DNA of 37,162 bases from Tannerella forsythia (lineage in GTDB: Bacteria > Bacteroidota > Bacteroidia > Bacteroidales > Tannerellaceae). Position numbers and translations under genes: made by a program. The stretch's first letter is position 1. Each line of letters starts with the position of its first letter. Shown piece after piece: positions 1-8,267 of the stretch. Below the pieces are notes generated by a model that worked only from the letters and a program-made list of their open reading frames with translations, searched no databases and was not told where the DNA came from. Location of the stretch: positions 1-37,162 of the forward strand of contig NZ_RQYN01000048.1 in NCBI RefSeq assembly GCF_003860135.1. The letters are read 5' to 3'.

Positions 1-297
1 ATATGATAGAAAAATCCCTAAAATTACTTTTTCTAAAACTAAACAATGAAATAGCTATATATATTTAACAATACCTTCTGTTACAAGTTTAATCGCAAAT
101 ATGGGGGAGAAGCTCTCTTTGGAAGATTGCTCGTAGCTTGCGTAACCTATAAAAATGAGTTTAGGTATAAATACGGATAATTATTTGAGATTTTTTCTAT
201 CGCGGAATCTGGGATTATATAATGTATAAAAAAGAGCTGAGTGTGGGATATATTCCTTATCTTTCCATCATTATTCATTCATAAAAAGAGGTATATC
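1..297. other. AT-rich intergenic region at window start
   Basis: These 297 bases are AT-rich and no open frame resembles a known protein. A short inverted pair, ACCTA at 145-149 and TAGGT at 162-166, is too weak to call a terminator. No clear TAnnTTTG element was found for the downstream lipoprotein gene, so its promoter is unassigned. A purine-rich stretch (AAGAGG, about 285-290) lies just before the ATG at 298 and probably acts as its ribosome binding site. The upstream gene lies outside the window. Confidence 0.5.
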
Positions 298-660
298 ATG
301 AAAAAAGTAGGAATGATGTTATTCGTACTCTGTCTGTTGGCTGCTTCGTGCAGTAGAGACGAGAAAGTGTATGAAAGCGTATGGAGCAAGGCTTATCCGT
401 GGATGGGTAAAATCATGACCGATGCGGAGAATGGAAAGTATAAGGATCTTAGTGGTCGCGATGCAAGGGTTTCGATCGAGCTGTTCACGTGCGAGGGACA
501 GTTTTACATAGGGTTAAATTACGGTCGTTCGGGAGGAGTAATGTATGAGGACGTTCGCAGCCTGAACGGAGAAGTCGCTATGAATTTGGAGGGTCAGTAC
601 AAGCGTGTGGGAATGATTTATCCGATCGAAGAAATCCGTCCCGATGTGTTGCGGCGGTAG
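298..660 (+). CDS. Small lipoprotein of unknown function
   Basis: The protein has 120 residues. It begins with a lipoprotein signal peptide: two lysines after Met, a hydrophobic core, then a lipobox ending LAASC with Cys at about residue 18. It is therefore probably exported, lipid-modified and anchored in the envelope. The ATG at 298 was chosen because it gives a textbook signal peptide and has AAGAGG about 8 bases upstream; a GTG at 241 in the same frame would add 19 residues that spoil the signal. The mature part is short and polar, with aromatic residues, and I do not recognise a domain. It converges on rodA, so it is not part of that operon. The function is unknown. Confidence 0.75.
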   Translation: MKKVGMMLFVLCLLAASCSRDEKVYESVWSKAYPWMGKIMTDAENGKYKDLSGRDARVSIELFTCEGQFYIGLNYGRSGGVMYEDVRSLNGEVAMNLEGQYKRVGMIYPIEEIRPDVLRR

Positions 661-703
661 GAAGCCGAGAATATCACGTGGCGGAAGTGCCGGGTAAGAA
701 GGG

Positions 704-723
704 AGTCCCGCTCGTTCGGGGAC
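704..723. terminator. Hairpin between converging lipoprotein and rodA genes
   Basis: AGTCCC at 704-709 pairs with GGGACT at about 718-723 around a 9-base loop, directly beside the rodA stop at 724-726. The position between two converging genes suggests a shared transcription end. Neither side has a U-run, so a strong intrinsic terminator is doubtful. Confidence 0.3.
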
Positions 724-2169
724 TTATCCTTCGCGTCGCGCGGCGTCGATGCGCAGGAAGATAAAAAGGAGTATGGTGAACCCCCAAAGCGACGAACCTC
801 CGTAACTGAAGAACGGTAGCGGGATGCCGATTACGGGCGTCAGGCCGAGTACCATGCCGATGTTAATGACTAAATGGAAGAAAAAGACGGAAGCCACACA
901 ATAGCCGTAGACGCGGCCGAACCTTGTGTCTTGTCGTTCGGCCAGGCTTACCAGCCGGATGATCATCGCCCCGAAAAGAAACAACACACAGATGGAACCG
1001 ACAAACCCGAACTCTTCGCCCACCGTACAGAAGATAAAATCGGTATCTTGTTCCGGCACGTATTTCAGCTTCGTCTGCGTGCCGTTCAGGAATCCTTTAC
1101 CCAGCAATCCGCCCGAGCCGATGGCAATTTTCGACTGGTTCACGTTGTAGCCCGCCCCGCCCGGATCGTCTTCCAACCCGAGCGATACGCGGATGCGCTG
1201 TTGCTGGTGAGGCTCGAGCATATCGTTGAATACGTAATCGACCGAGAGCATAAAACCGATCGAGGCCACGGCAAACAGTGCGATCAGCGCGTATGACCAT
1301 GCCAGATTTTTGAGCGAAAGGAAAATCAGCATCAGTACGATAACCCCGATGACTCCGACAATGACCCATACGAAATTGATGGGCTGGTAGAGCGATACGA
1401 GCAGTCCGCCGGCCAACGCCGCGCCTAGCACATACAGCATGATACGTACCGCCAGCCTGTCGCGGCGCAGATACAGCACCAGAAAAAGTGTGATGACAAG
1501 TGTCAGGCTCGCGACAATCAACTCGCCCACGGGCGTTATGCCCAGCATCATGTCATTATATTTCATGACGATGACGAAGAACGTCACCGCGCAGACACTG
1601 GCCAGCAAAATATACCCCGACATGCCTTCGCGGTAGAGCATTAGCCCGAAGGCCAGAAAGACGAGCGCCGTGCCCGTCTCTTTCTGCATCACGACGCACG
1701 CCATCGGCGCCAGAATAAGCAGCAGGACAAGTGAGAAATTGCGGAACGTGAAAAGGTTGAAATTGTACGAGTTCATCAGCTTGGCCACGGCCAGCGCCGT
1801 GGCGAACTTGGCAAATTCGGCCGGCTGAATGCGCAACGGCCCGAGCACTAGCCACGAGCGCGAACCTTTGATGTCGGGCGCCAGAAAGATCGTGGCGACC
1901 AGAAGCAGAAAGACAGCCCCGTAGATCGGATAGGAGAAAGTCTCGAAGAAATCTTTGTCGAGCATCAGAATGACGAAGATCACCGCCAGCGCCGTCCCCA
2001 TCCAGATGAGCTGCGATCCGGGACGTCCGGCCGGGTCGAACAAGCCTGCCGAATTATATTCATAGCTCGCCCCGCAGATGCTGAACCATCCGGCAACGAC
2101 CATCAAGAGATACAGTAAGATCGTCAGCCAGTCTACCGACTTCCATACGCTTGTTTTCCTATGGTACAT
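724..2169 (-). CDS. rodA: RodA, SEDS peptidoglycan glycosyltransferase
   Basis: RodA polymerises lipid II into glycan strands during side-wall growth, working in the inner membrane with PBP2 and MreBCD. The 481-residue protein is strongly hydrophobic, with about ten or more membrane segments. It shows SEDS family landmarks: the LRIQPAEFAK segment near residue 115, a long loop with GKGFLNGTQTKL and PEQDTDFIF, and the C-terminal PLPFFSYGGSS motif. It is longer than E. coli RodA (about 370 residues) because of an expanded middle membrane region, which I believe is usual in Bacteroidetes. Its start overlaps the end of mrdA by 11 bases, so translation is probably coupled. It is the last gene of the purH-mre-mrdA-rodA cluster. 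Confidence 0.96.
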   Translation of the reverse strand: MYHRKTSVWKSVDWLTILLYLLMVVAGWFSICGASYEYNSAGLFDPAGRPGSQLIWMGTALAVIFVILMLDKDFFETFSYPIYGAVFLLLVATIFLAPDIKGSRSWLVLGPLRIQPAEFAKFATALAVAKLMNSYNFNLFTFRNFSLVLLLILAPMACVVMQKETGTALVFLAFGLMLYREGMSGYILLASVCAVTFFVIVMKYNDMMLGITPVGELIVASLTLVITLFLVLYLRRDRLAVRIMLYVLGAALAGGLLVSLYQPINFVWVIVGVIGVIVLMLIFLSLKNLAWSYALIALFAVASIGFMLSVDYVFNDMLEPHQQQRIRVSLGLEDDPGGAGYNVNQSKIAIGSGGLLGKGFLNGTQTKLKYVPEQDTDFIFCTVGEEFGFVGSICVLFLFGAMIIRLVSLAERQDTRFGRVYGYCVASVFFFHLVINIGMVLGLTPVIGIPLPFFSYGGSSLWGFTILLFIFLRIDAARREG

Positions 2170-4051
2170 GGCTTGGTAAAATAACAGTGTTTAAAATCCG
2201 GTCTTCATACATTCCTTTGCTCTCGGGCGTTACCTCGCCGTAGAAATATCGCTCGAGCATCAACCGCGCCATCGGCACGGCGATGGTAGCTCCGAAGCCT
2301 CCGTTCTCAACGTAGACGGCAATGGCCACCTTCGGTTCGTGGTAAGGCGCGAACGCCATGCAGGCCGAGTGATCTTTGCCGTGCGGGTTCTCGGCTGTAC
2401 CCGTTTTGCCGCACACCTCCACATCCTTTATGTTCAACCCGCGGCACGTACCTCCCACTACGGCGGCACGCATGCCTTGCGCGATCACCTCGTAATGTTT
2501 CGTGTCTACCAAGGTCTGTTTCCTGTTCGTGTAGATCGAATCCAACGCGGTATCTTCAATTTCCTTTACCACATGCGGCACGATGTAGTAGCCGCGGTTG
2601 GCAATTGTCGAGGCTAGGTTGCATATTTGCAACGGGGTGGTCAGGATTTCTCCCTGGCCGATAGCGATGGAGATAATCGTACTTGAGTTCCAGCGTCCTC
2701 TGTAATACTTGTCGTATACCTTACTGTTGGGGATGTAACCGCGCTGTTCGCTTGGCAGATCGATACCGAGCTGATAGCCGAAGCCCATCGAAACCATGTA
2801 TCCTTTCCATTTCTCGAAGGCGTCTTGCACCGTGGGGTAGCGTTTGCGACTGTCGAGCATGTCGTGCAGTCCCCAGCAGAAATACGAGTTGCACGAGGTG
2901 GCGATGGCCGGCACCAGTGCCAGAGGCGATCCGTGCCCGTGGCAAGCCGGTTTACCGCCTCGGAACGTGTATCCGCGGGCACAACTATACATCCGTTCCG
3001 GCGTGATGACGCCCTCTTGCAGGAAAGTCAGCCCCTGCGTCGTCTTAAAGGTCGAGCCGGGCGGATAAGTTCCCATGATGGAACGGTCGAAGAGCGGTTT
3101 CAGCGGATCGTTTTCCAGCAGCAGATGGTTCTTGCCGCGTTGCCGTCCGACGAGCAGATTCGGATCGTAACTCGGCGACGTGGCCAGGCAAAGCACTTCG
3201 CCCGTAGACGGTTCGATCATGACGATGCTCCCGAGTTTGTTATGCAGCAATTGCTCGGCATAGATTTGCAGCTCGATGTCGATCGACAGTTTCAGGTTTT
3301 TTCCCGAAACGGGAGCCATGTCGTGCAGCCCTTCTTCGTAACGTCCTTTGATGCGCCCGTGCGCATCACGCAGCAGGATCTCCACCCCTTTTTCGCCTCG
3401 CAGCACTTTCTCGTACGAACGTTCTACTCCGGCACGACCCGCATAATCACCCTGTACATAATAATCGTCGGCCCGAATGTCGCGACGGTTTACCTCGCCG
3501 ATGTTGCCCAGCAGCAAAGCGGCGTTGGGGTAAGTGTACTCTCTGACGGTACGGTTCTGAATGTAAAAGCCCGGAAACTTGTAGAGTTTCTCTTGTAAGA
3601 TACCGTATTCGTTCGTCGAAAGCTGATTCATGAATACTTGCGGAACGTACGACGAATATCCCGGGTTCAGCGCCCGGTTCTTGATGTCGGCAATGCGCTT
3701 GTCGAAAATCTCTTTCGTAATACCTACCGTACGGCAGAAGTCGAGCGTGTCGAATGGTTGTATCTCGCGCATGATGAGCATCACGTCGTAGGCCGGCTGA
3801 TTGTAGACGAGCAACTTGTCGTTCCGGTCGTAAATCACCCCTCGCGCGGGGTAAAGCGTTTTTTTCAGGAAAGCATTGTTATCGGCCGAAGCCTTGTATT
3901 CCACATTGACAAGCTGGAGGAAGAACAACCGCACGACATAGATTAAAATCACAAATATAACTCCCCCAATGATGATAAAGCGGCGGATTTCGTATGCGTA
4001 TTTCGTTTTAGGATTCTCCACTTCGCCCACCGAGATTGAATGTTTCGACAA
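2159..4051 (-). CDS. mrdA: Penicillin-binding protein 2 (elongation transpeptidase)
   Basis: PBP2 is the class B transpeptidase that cross-links peptidoglycan made by RodA. The 630-residue protein has one N-terminal membrane segment (about residues 26-48), a dimerisation/pedestal region, and a transpeptidase domain with all three active-site motifs: STFK (in GTYPPGSTFK), SCN (in ATSCNSYF) and KTG (in CGKTGTAEN). The gene overlaps the end of mreD by 44 bases, an unusually long overlap. A later GTG in the first ten codons could shorten it but would not remove the overlap. It overlaps rodA by 11 bases at the other end. The arrangement suggests co-translation of the PBP2-RodA pair, which act as one complex in other bacteria. 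Confidence 0.96.
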   Translation of the reverse strand: MSKHSISVGEVENPKTKYAYEIRRFIIIGGVIFVILIYVVRLFFLQLVNVEYKASADNNAFLKKTLYPARGVIYDRNDKLLVYNQPAYDVMLIMREIQPFDTLDFCRTVGITKEIFDKRIADIKNRALNPGYSSYVPQVFMNQLSTNEYGILQEKLYKFPGFYIQNRTVREYTYPNAALLLGNIGEVNRRDIRADDYYVQGDYAGRAGVERSYEKVLRGEKGVEILLRDAHGRIKGRYEEGLHDMAPVSGKNLKLSIDIELQIYAEQLLHNKLGSIVMIEPSTGEVLCLATSPSYDPNLLVGRQRGKNHLLLENDPLKPLFDRSIMGTYPPGSTFKTTQGLTFLQEGVITPERMYSCARGYTFRGGKPACHGHGSPLALVPAIATSCNSYFCWGLHDMLDSRKRYPTVQDAFEKWKGYMVSMGFGYQLGIDLPSEQRGYIPNSKVYDKYYRGRWNSSTIISIAIGQGEILTTPLQICNLASTIANRGYYIVPHVVKEIEDTALDSIYTNRKQTLVDTKHYEVIAQGMRAAVVGGTCRGLNIKDVEVCGKTGTAENPHGKDHSACMAFAPYHEPKVAIAVYVENGGFGATIAVPMARLMLERYFYGEVTPESKGMYEDRILNTVILPSHVP

Positions 4052-4526
4052 TAAAGATGCAGAACGACGTCAGCACGACACTCGATACAATGCGTAGCGA
4101 AAGATATAGTGGGTCGAACAGCGAAACGGATTCGATCAGAAATAACGTCAGATGATGGATAAGTACTGTCCCGAACGTGTATTTCATGAAAGAAACGGCT
4201 CCTATGGAAGTATAGGAAGGAGAAGCGTCTTCTACAATATCGCGATCGAGCATGGCTCTAAGCAGCGGATTTCGTATCAACCCGATCAGTGTGCAGGCGG
4301 CAGCATGCATACCCAGCGTATTGGAAAAAATATCGATCGTTAGCCCCGTCAGGAAAGCCACCCAAAGCACTTGTGCCCGTGTGAGACTAAGAGGAATCTT
4401 AAGAATGATATAGAGATACAGAAATGGCGTGACGAGATGAAACAGATGGATATGATTCAATACCAACACCTGCAATGCCACGAAGACAATGAAACTTACC
4501 GATATTCTAAACAGGTTTTTAATCAT
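4008..4526 (-). CDS. mreD: Rod shape-determining protein MreD
   Basis: MreD is a small integral membrane protein of the elongasome. The 172-residue product is almost entirely hydrophobic, with five or six predicted helices. MreD is poorly conserved, so the call rests largely on size, topology and its place between mreC and mrdA. Its start lies inside the end of mreC (8-base overlap) and its end lies inside mrdA (44-base overlap), so mreC, mreD and mrdA are probably translated in series from one message. Confidence 0.88.
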   Translation of the reverse strand: MIKNLFRISVSFIVFVALQVLVLNHIHLFHLVTPFLYLYIILKIPLSLTRAQVLWVAFLTGLTIDIFSNTLGMHAAACTLIGLIRNPLLRAMLDRDIVEDASPSYTSIGAVSFMKYTFGTVLIHHLTLFLIESVSLFDPLYLSLRIVSSVVLTSFCIFIVETFNLGGRSGES

Positions 4527-5370
4527 TCTTGCGTGCCTCCTTTTCCACCTCCAACTGCTCCTGTTGAGAATCGTTCCGAATGACTCGGACGGTTTTCAAT
4601 GTCATAAAGTCAGTCGCCAGTTTCACTTTTAACGAGTAGAACGTATAATCACGCTTTTCGTCAAACTCGGCTACCGTACCGATCATCACACCGGGGGGAA
4701 ATACGGCCGAATAACCGCTTGTCACCACGGTATCCCCTTCTTCAAACACCGCGTGCCTCGGTAATTCTTCGAGATAGGCATATCGCGCGTCGCGACCGTC
4801 CCATGAAAGCGAACCATAAAAACTTCCTCGCTGCAGTTTACTGCTGATTCTTAGTTTCGGGTTTAACAAAGGGATGACAACCGAAAAATGTTCGTTTACT
4901 GTCGAAACGACACCGACGATGCCCCGCGTGGAGACAACTCCCATGTCAGGTTTCACCCCATCGCGCGATCCTTTGTTGATGGTGATGTAGTTCGATAAAC
5001 CGGCGATACAGTTGTTCACGATCTCGGCCGTAACGTAATGATAAGGCAGCGCGACCGAGTCGGTAAACAAACTGTCGTACGAGAGCGCGTGTGCCTTCAG
5101 CAGGTCGATTTCCTGTTGCAGCTCCATGACTTGTAATTCCAGCTGACCGTTTTGCTCGAACAAGGCATTATTCTCCTCGCGCAGCCCCATGTACGATTTG
5201 GCCGAGCCGGAAACCGACAGAATATGACCGATCATCGTACTCGATGAGCTGAACATCAGGTTTCGCTGGTACGCATGGTTATGATACAAAAGCATACACG
5301 AAACGATTTCGAGTAGAAAGAATAAAATCCAATGCCTTTTTCCGATCAGGAATTCAAGCAACTTCTGCAT
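4519..5370 (-). CDS. mreC: Rod shape-determining protein MreC
   Basis: MreC links cytoplasmic MreB to periplasmic PBP2 and helps to activate it. The 283-residue protein has one N-terminal membrane helix (about residues 12-32), a coiled coil (about 60-98, rich in Glu, Leu and Gln) and a beta-rich C-terminal domain with the family segment GSRDGVKPDMGVVS followed by GIVGVV. The length is typical. It lies 72 bases after mreB, with a small hairpin in between, and overlaps mreD by 8 bases. Confidence 0.93.
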   Translation of the reverse strand: MQKLLEFLIGKRHWILFFLLEIVSCMLLYHNHAYQRNLMFSSSSTMIGHILSVSGSAKSYMGLREENNALFEQNGQLELQVMELQQEIDLLKAHALSYDSLFTDSVALPYHYVTAEIVNNCIAGLSNYITINKGSRDGVKPDMGVVSTRGIVGVVSTVNEHFSVVIPLLNPKLRISSKLQRGSFYGSLSWDGRDARYAYLEELPRHAVFEEGDTVVTSGYSAVFPPGVMIGTVAEFDEKRDYTFYSLKVKLATDFMTLKTVRVIRNDSQQEQLEVEKEARKND

Positions 5371-5412
5371 AGTCGAAACAAGTATTCGTCCGTACGTCTC
5401 AGCAGTTCAGGT

Positions 5413-5430
5413 ATGCCGGATAGGCGGCAT
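5413..5430 (-). other. Intercistronic hairpin between mreB and mreC
   Basis: ATGCCG at 5413-5418 and CGGCAT at 5425-5430 form a perfect 6-bp stem with a 6-base loop, extendable by two more G-C pairs past one mismatch. It is in the 72-base gap between mreB and mreC, the only sizeable gap after purH in this cluster. There is no U-tract, so it may be a processing or stability element that sets the MreB to MreC ratio rather than a terminator. This role is inferred. Confidence 0.3.
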
Positions 5431-5442
5431 TCCCGAACGTGT

Positions 5443-6462
5443 TTATTTAATGAGGAATTTGAATTTATCTATATTTTTCAATGCGATACCGGTTCCTTTG
5501 GCCACGGCGTGCAACGGGTCGTCTGCTACATGGAAAGGAATATTGATCTTATCCGTCAATCGTTTGTCGAGTCCTCTCATCAATGCGCCTCCGCCGGCCA
5601 GATAGATACCGTTACGCACAATATCGGCATACAGTTCGGGGGGCGTCTGTTCCAACGCGCTCAGGATGGCTGCTTCCATCTTCGAGATGGATTTGTCGAG
5701 GCAGTGGGCAATCTCCTGATACGAGATCGGCACTTCCATCGGCAGAGCGGTCATCTGGTTGGGACCGTGCACCACAAAATCTTCGGGTGGGTTTTCGAGC
5801 GATGTCAAGACCGAACCGACGTTGATTTTGATCATTTCGGCTGTACTTTCTCCCACTTTCATATTGTGCTGGCGACGCATGTATTCCATAATGTCGGCCG
5901 TCAGGTCGTCGCCGGCTATGCGTATCGATTTGTTCGATACGATTCCGCCCAGCGAGATCACGGCGATTTCCGTCGTTCCACCGCCTATATCGACGATCAT
6001 GTTGCCTTCGGGGGCTTCCACATCGATTCCGATACCCAAGGCGGCGGCCATCGGTTCGTAAATCATATACACGTCACGTGCGCTGGCGCGCTCGGACGAG
6101 TCGCGTACGGCGCGAATTTCCACTTCCGTACTGCCCGAAGGAATACATACAACGATGCGGAGCGGCGGAGAAAACCAGCGGTTTTTGAACTTGATCATTT
6201 TGATCATGCCGCGGATCATCTGCTCGGCGGCGTAAAAGTCGGCGATCACTCCGTCGCGCAACGGACGAACCGTCCGTATGTTTTCGTGCGTCTTTCCGTG
6301 CATCTGTCGTGCCGTTTCACCGACGGCGAGCACCTTGTCGGTCCGGCGGTCCAGCGCGACAACGGAAGGCGCATCCACTACAATTTTACCGTCGCAAACA
6401 ATGATGGTATTGGCTGTTCCCAGATCGACGGCTATTTCCTGTGTGAAAGAGAATAATCCCAT
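5443..6462 (-). CDS. mreB: Rod shape-determining protein MreB (bacterial actin)
   Basis: MreB is the actin-like ATPase whose membrane-bound filaments guide side-wall synthesis. The 339-residue protein contains the phosphate-1 motif DLGTANT (about residue 13), the phosphate-2 motif DIGGGTTEIAV (about residue 163) and the adenosine motif LAGGGALMRG near the C-terminus. Length and order match the family. It follows purH by 38 bases with no visible terminator, so the two are probably on the same transcript. Reading frames on the opposite strand are shadows of this gene. Confidence 0.97.
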   Translation of the reverse strand: MGLFSFTQEIAVDLGTANTIIVCDGKIVVDAPSVVALDRRTDKVLAVGETARQMHGKTHENIRTVRPLRDGVIADFYAAEQMIRGMIKMIKFKNRWFSPPLRIVVCIPSGSTEVEIRAVRDSSERASARDVYMIYEPMAAALGIGIDVEAPEGNMIVDIGGGTTEIAVISLGGIVSNKSIRIAGDDLTADIMEYMRRQHNMKVGESTAEMIKINVGSVLTSLENPPEDFVVHGPNQMTALPMEVPISYQEIAHCLDKSISKMEAAILSALEQTPPELYADIVRNGIYLAGGGALMRGLDKRLTDKINIPFHVADDPLHAVAKGTGIALKNIDKFKFLIK

Positions 6463-6500
6463 ATCTCGTTATCTTTTTAATGTCTTTGTAAATGTTATTT

Positions 6501-8024
6501 TTAATGTTTGAAATGGCGGACACCGGTCTTCACCATTTTCATTTCATGTGCATTGCAATACTCAACGGAGAGGTGGTCGTTGACCGATCCTCCGGGTTGT
6601 ATTACCGCAGTGATGCCGGCTTTGTCCGCAATTTCCACGCAGTCGGGGAAGGGGAAAAAGGCGTCCGAAGCCATGACGGCGCCTTGCAAGTCGAAGCCGA
6701 AATGCTTCGCTTTCTCAATCGCCTGTTTCAACGCGTCTACGCGCGAAGTCTGCCCCGCGCCGTTGGCACAAAGCTGCTTGTTCTTAACTAGCGTGATGGC
6801 ATTCGATTTGCTATGCTTCACGATTTTGTTGGCAAACAAGAGGTCTGATTTTTCCCGTTCGTCCGGTGTCCCGTTGGTCAGCGGTTCGAGGTCTGCTTCC
6901 GTCTGAATGCTCAGGTCACGGTCCTGTATGAGTACACCGTTCAATAGCGAGCGGAATTGTTCTGTTCGCTGTTCTTTTTGTTTCCGCAGCAGAATGATGC
7001 GGTTTTTTTTCTGTTTCAGTATGTCAAGTGCATCCGTCATGTAATCGGGCGCAATAATGACTTCGAAGAAAATTTTGTTGATCTCTTCGGCCGTTTCGCG
7101 GTCGATCACTTCGTTCGTCACGAGGATACCTCCGAAAGCCGAAACGGGATCGCCGGCCAGCGCATCCGTCCATGCCTGAAGCAGGATCGGGCGTGAGGCT
7201 ACGCCACACGCATTCGTGTGTTTGAGGATGGCGAAAGTCGGTTCGTCAAATTCGTCGATGAGGGATACGGCTGCATCGATGTCCAACAGATTGTTATATG
7301 AAATCTCTTTGCCGTGCAACTGATCGAATAACGCGTCGAATTTTCCGACAAATACTCCTTTCTGATGCGGATTCTCACCGTAACGCATCGGTTTGGCCTC
7401 ATCGAAAGCGCCTCGGAACGCTGAATATTCGTCTCCGTCGAAGTAACGGAAGATGGCCGTGTCGTAAGCGGATGAAACGGCAAAGGCTTCTTTGGCAAAC
7501 CATCGTCTGTCTTCGAGCGTCGTTTGCGCTCCTTTCTCGTCGAGCAGGTGCATGAACGGTTTATATTGTGCTTTGGAAGCAATAATGACTACATCTAGGA
7601 AGTTCTTCGCAGCCCCGCGAATCAGCGAAATACCGCCGATGTCGATCTTTTCGATAATCGCTTCTGCATCGGCTCCCGATGCCACCGTTTCTTCGAACGG
7701 ATACAAGTCTACGATCACCAGGTCGATACTTGGTATTTCGTATTGTGAAAGTTGTTGACGGTCTTCTTCCTGTTCACGACGCGCCAGAATGCCTCCCAAT
7801 ATTTTAGGATGAAGCGTCTTTACGCGTCCGCCCAGAATGGAAGGATAGCCTGTCAGAGTCTCTACCGCTTCGCAAGGAAGTCCTAACGACTCAATAAAAC
7901 CTTGCGTACCGCCCGTTGATACAAATTCGACCCCTTCATGGTGAAGCTTTTTTAAAATATCGTCTAATCCGTCTTTATGATAAACCGAGACTAACGCTCG
8001 TTTAATTTTTCTACTGTCTGTCAT
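6501..8024 (-). CDS. purH: Bifunctional AICAR transformylase / IMP cyclohydrolase
   Basis: PurH catalyses the last two steps of purine synthesis: formylation of AICAR with 10-formyl-THF, then ring closure to IMP. The N-terminal cyclohydrolase (MGS-like) domain shows STGGT and GRVKTLHPKI. The transformylase domain contains KHTNACG (about residue 265) and ends with the segments AVMASDAFFPFPD and AVIQPGGS. I place the start at the ATG at 8024 (507 residues), where the sequence MTDSRKIKRALVSVYHK matches the family N-terminus; an in-frame ATG at 8072 would add 16 basic residues and would coincide with the promoter element. It is the first gene of the cell-shape operon. Confidence 0.96.
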   Translation of the reverse strand: MTDSRKIKRALVSVYHKDGLDDILKKLHHEGVEFVSTGGTQGFIESLGLPCEAVETLTGYPSILGGRVKTLHPKILGGILARREQEEDRQQLSQYEIPSIDLVIVDLYPFEETVASGADAEAIIEKIDIGGISLIRGAAKNFLDVVIIASKAQYKPFMHLLDEKGAQTTLEDRRWFAKEAFAVSSAYDTAIFRYFDGDEYSAFRGAFDEAKPMRYGENPHQKGVFVGKFDALFDQLHGKEISYNNLLDIDAAVSLIDEFDEPTFAILKHTNACGVASRPILLQAWTDALAGDPVSAFGGILVTNEVIDRETAEEINKIFFEVIIAPDYMTDALDILKQKKNRIILLRKQKEQRTEQFRSLLNGVLIQDRDLSIQTEADLEPLTNGTPDEREKSDLLFANKIVKHSKSNAITLVKNKQLCANGAGQTSRVDALKQAIEKAKHFGFDLQGAVMASDAFFPFPDCVEIADKAGITAVIQPGGSVNDHLSVEYCNAHEMKMVKTGVRHFKH

Positions 8025-8071
8025 TCTACTAATTGGCCTCTGTCTTTTTTCTGTTTTTCGAAAAAGTCGCA

Positions 8072-8079
8072 CAAAAATA
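8072..8079 (-). promoter_or_regulatory. Putative -7 element for the purH-mre-rodA operon
   Basis: The minus strand reads TATTTTTG, fitting the Bacteroidota TAnnTTTG -7 consensus. Transcription would begin around 8066, giving a leader of about 40 bases before the purH ATG at 8024. I saw no good TTG at the -33 position, so the call rests on the -7 element and its placement. Confidence 0.4.
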
Positions 8080-8230
8080 TTGATTTATTTTCATATAGCA
8101 CCATAATGAAGGTGGAAAAAGCGTAGAAAATAGTCAAAATATATATTATCTTGAACTTCAAGAAATGATAGGATAACGTATCTCTATCGTATCTCACTTG
8201 TGTGCTCTCATCTTATTCGGAAACTTTTTC

Positions 8231-8238
8231 TATCTTTG
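8231..8238 (+). promoter_or_regulatory. Putative -7 element for ettA
   Basis: TATCTTTG matches the Bacteroidota -7 consensus TAnnTTTG. Initiation near 8243 would leave about 25 bases before the ettA ATG at 8268 and rules out the in-frame ATG at 8202. A convincing -33 TTG is not seen. Confidence 0.5.
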
Positions 8239-8267
8239 CCCTATCATATAATAATACTGCTAAAAAA

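Noticed and set aside
145-166. Small hairpin (ACCTA/TAGGT) in the leading intergenic region
   Set aside because: Only five pairs, all in AT-rich sequence; not enough for a terminator or riboswitch call.
5332-6456. Plus-strand frame of about 370 codons opposite mreB
   Set aside because: Histidine- and arginine-rich composition typical of an antisense shadow; mreB is certain.
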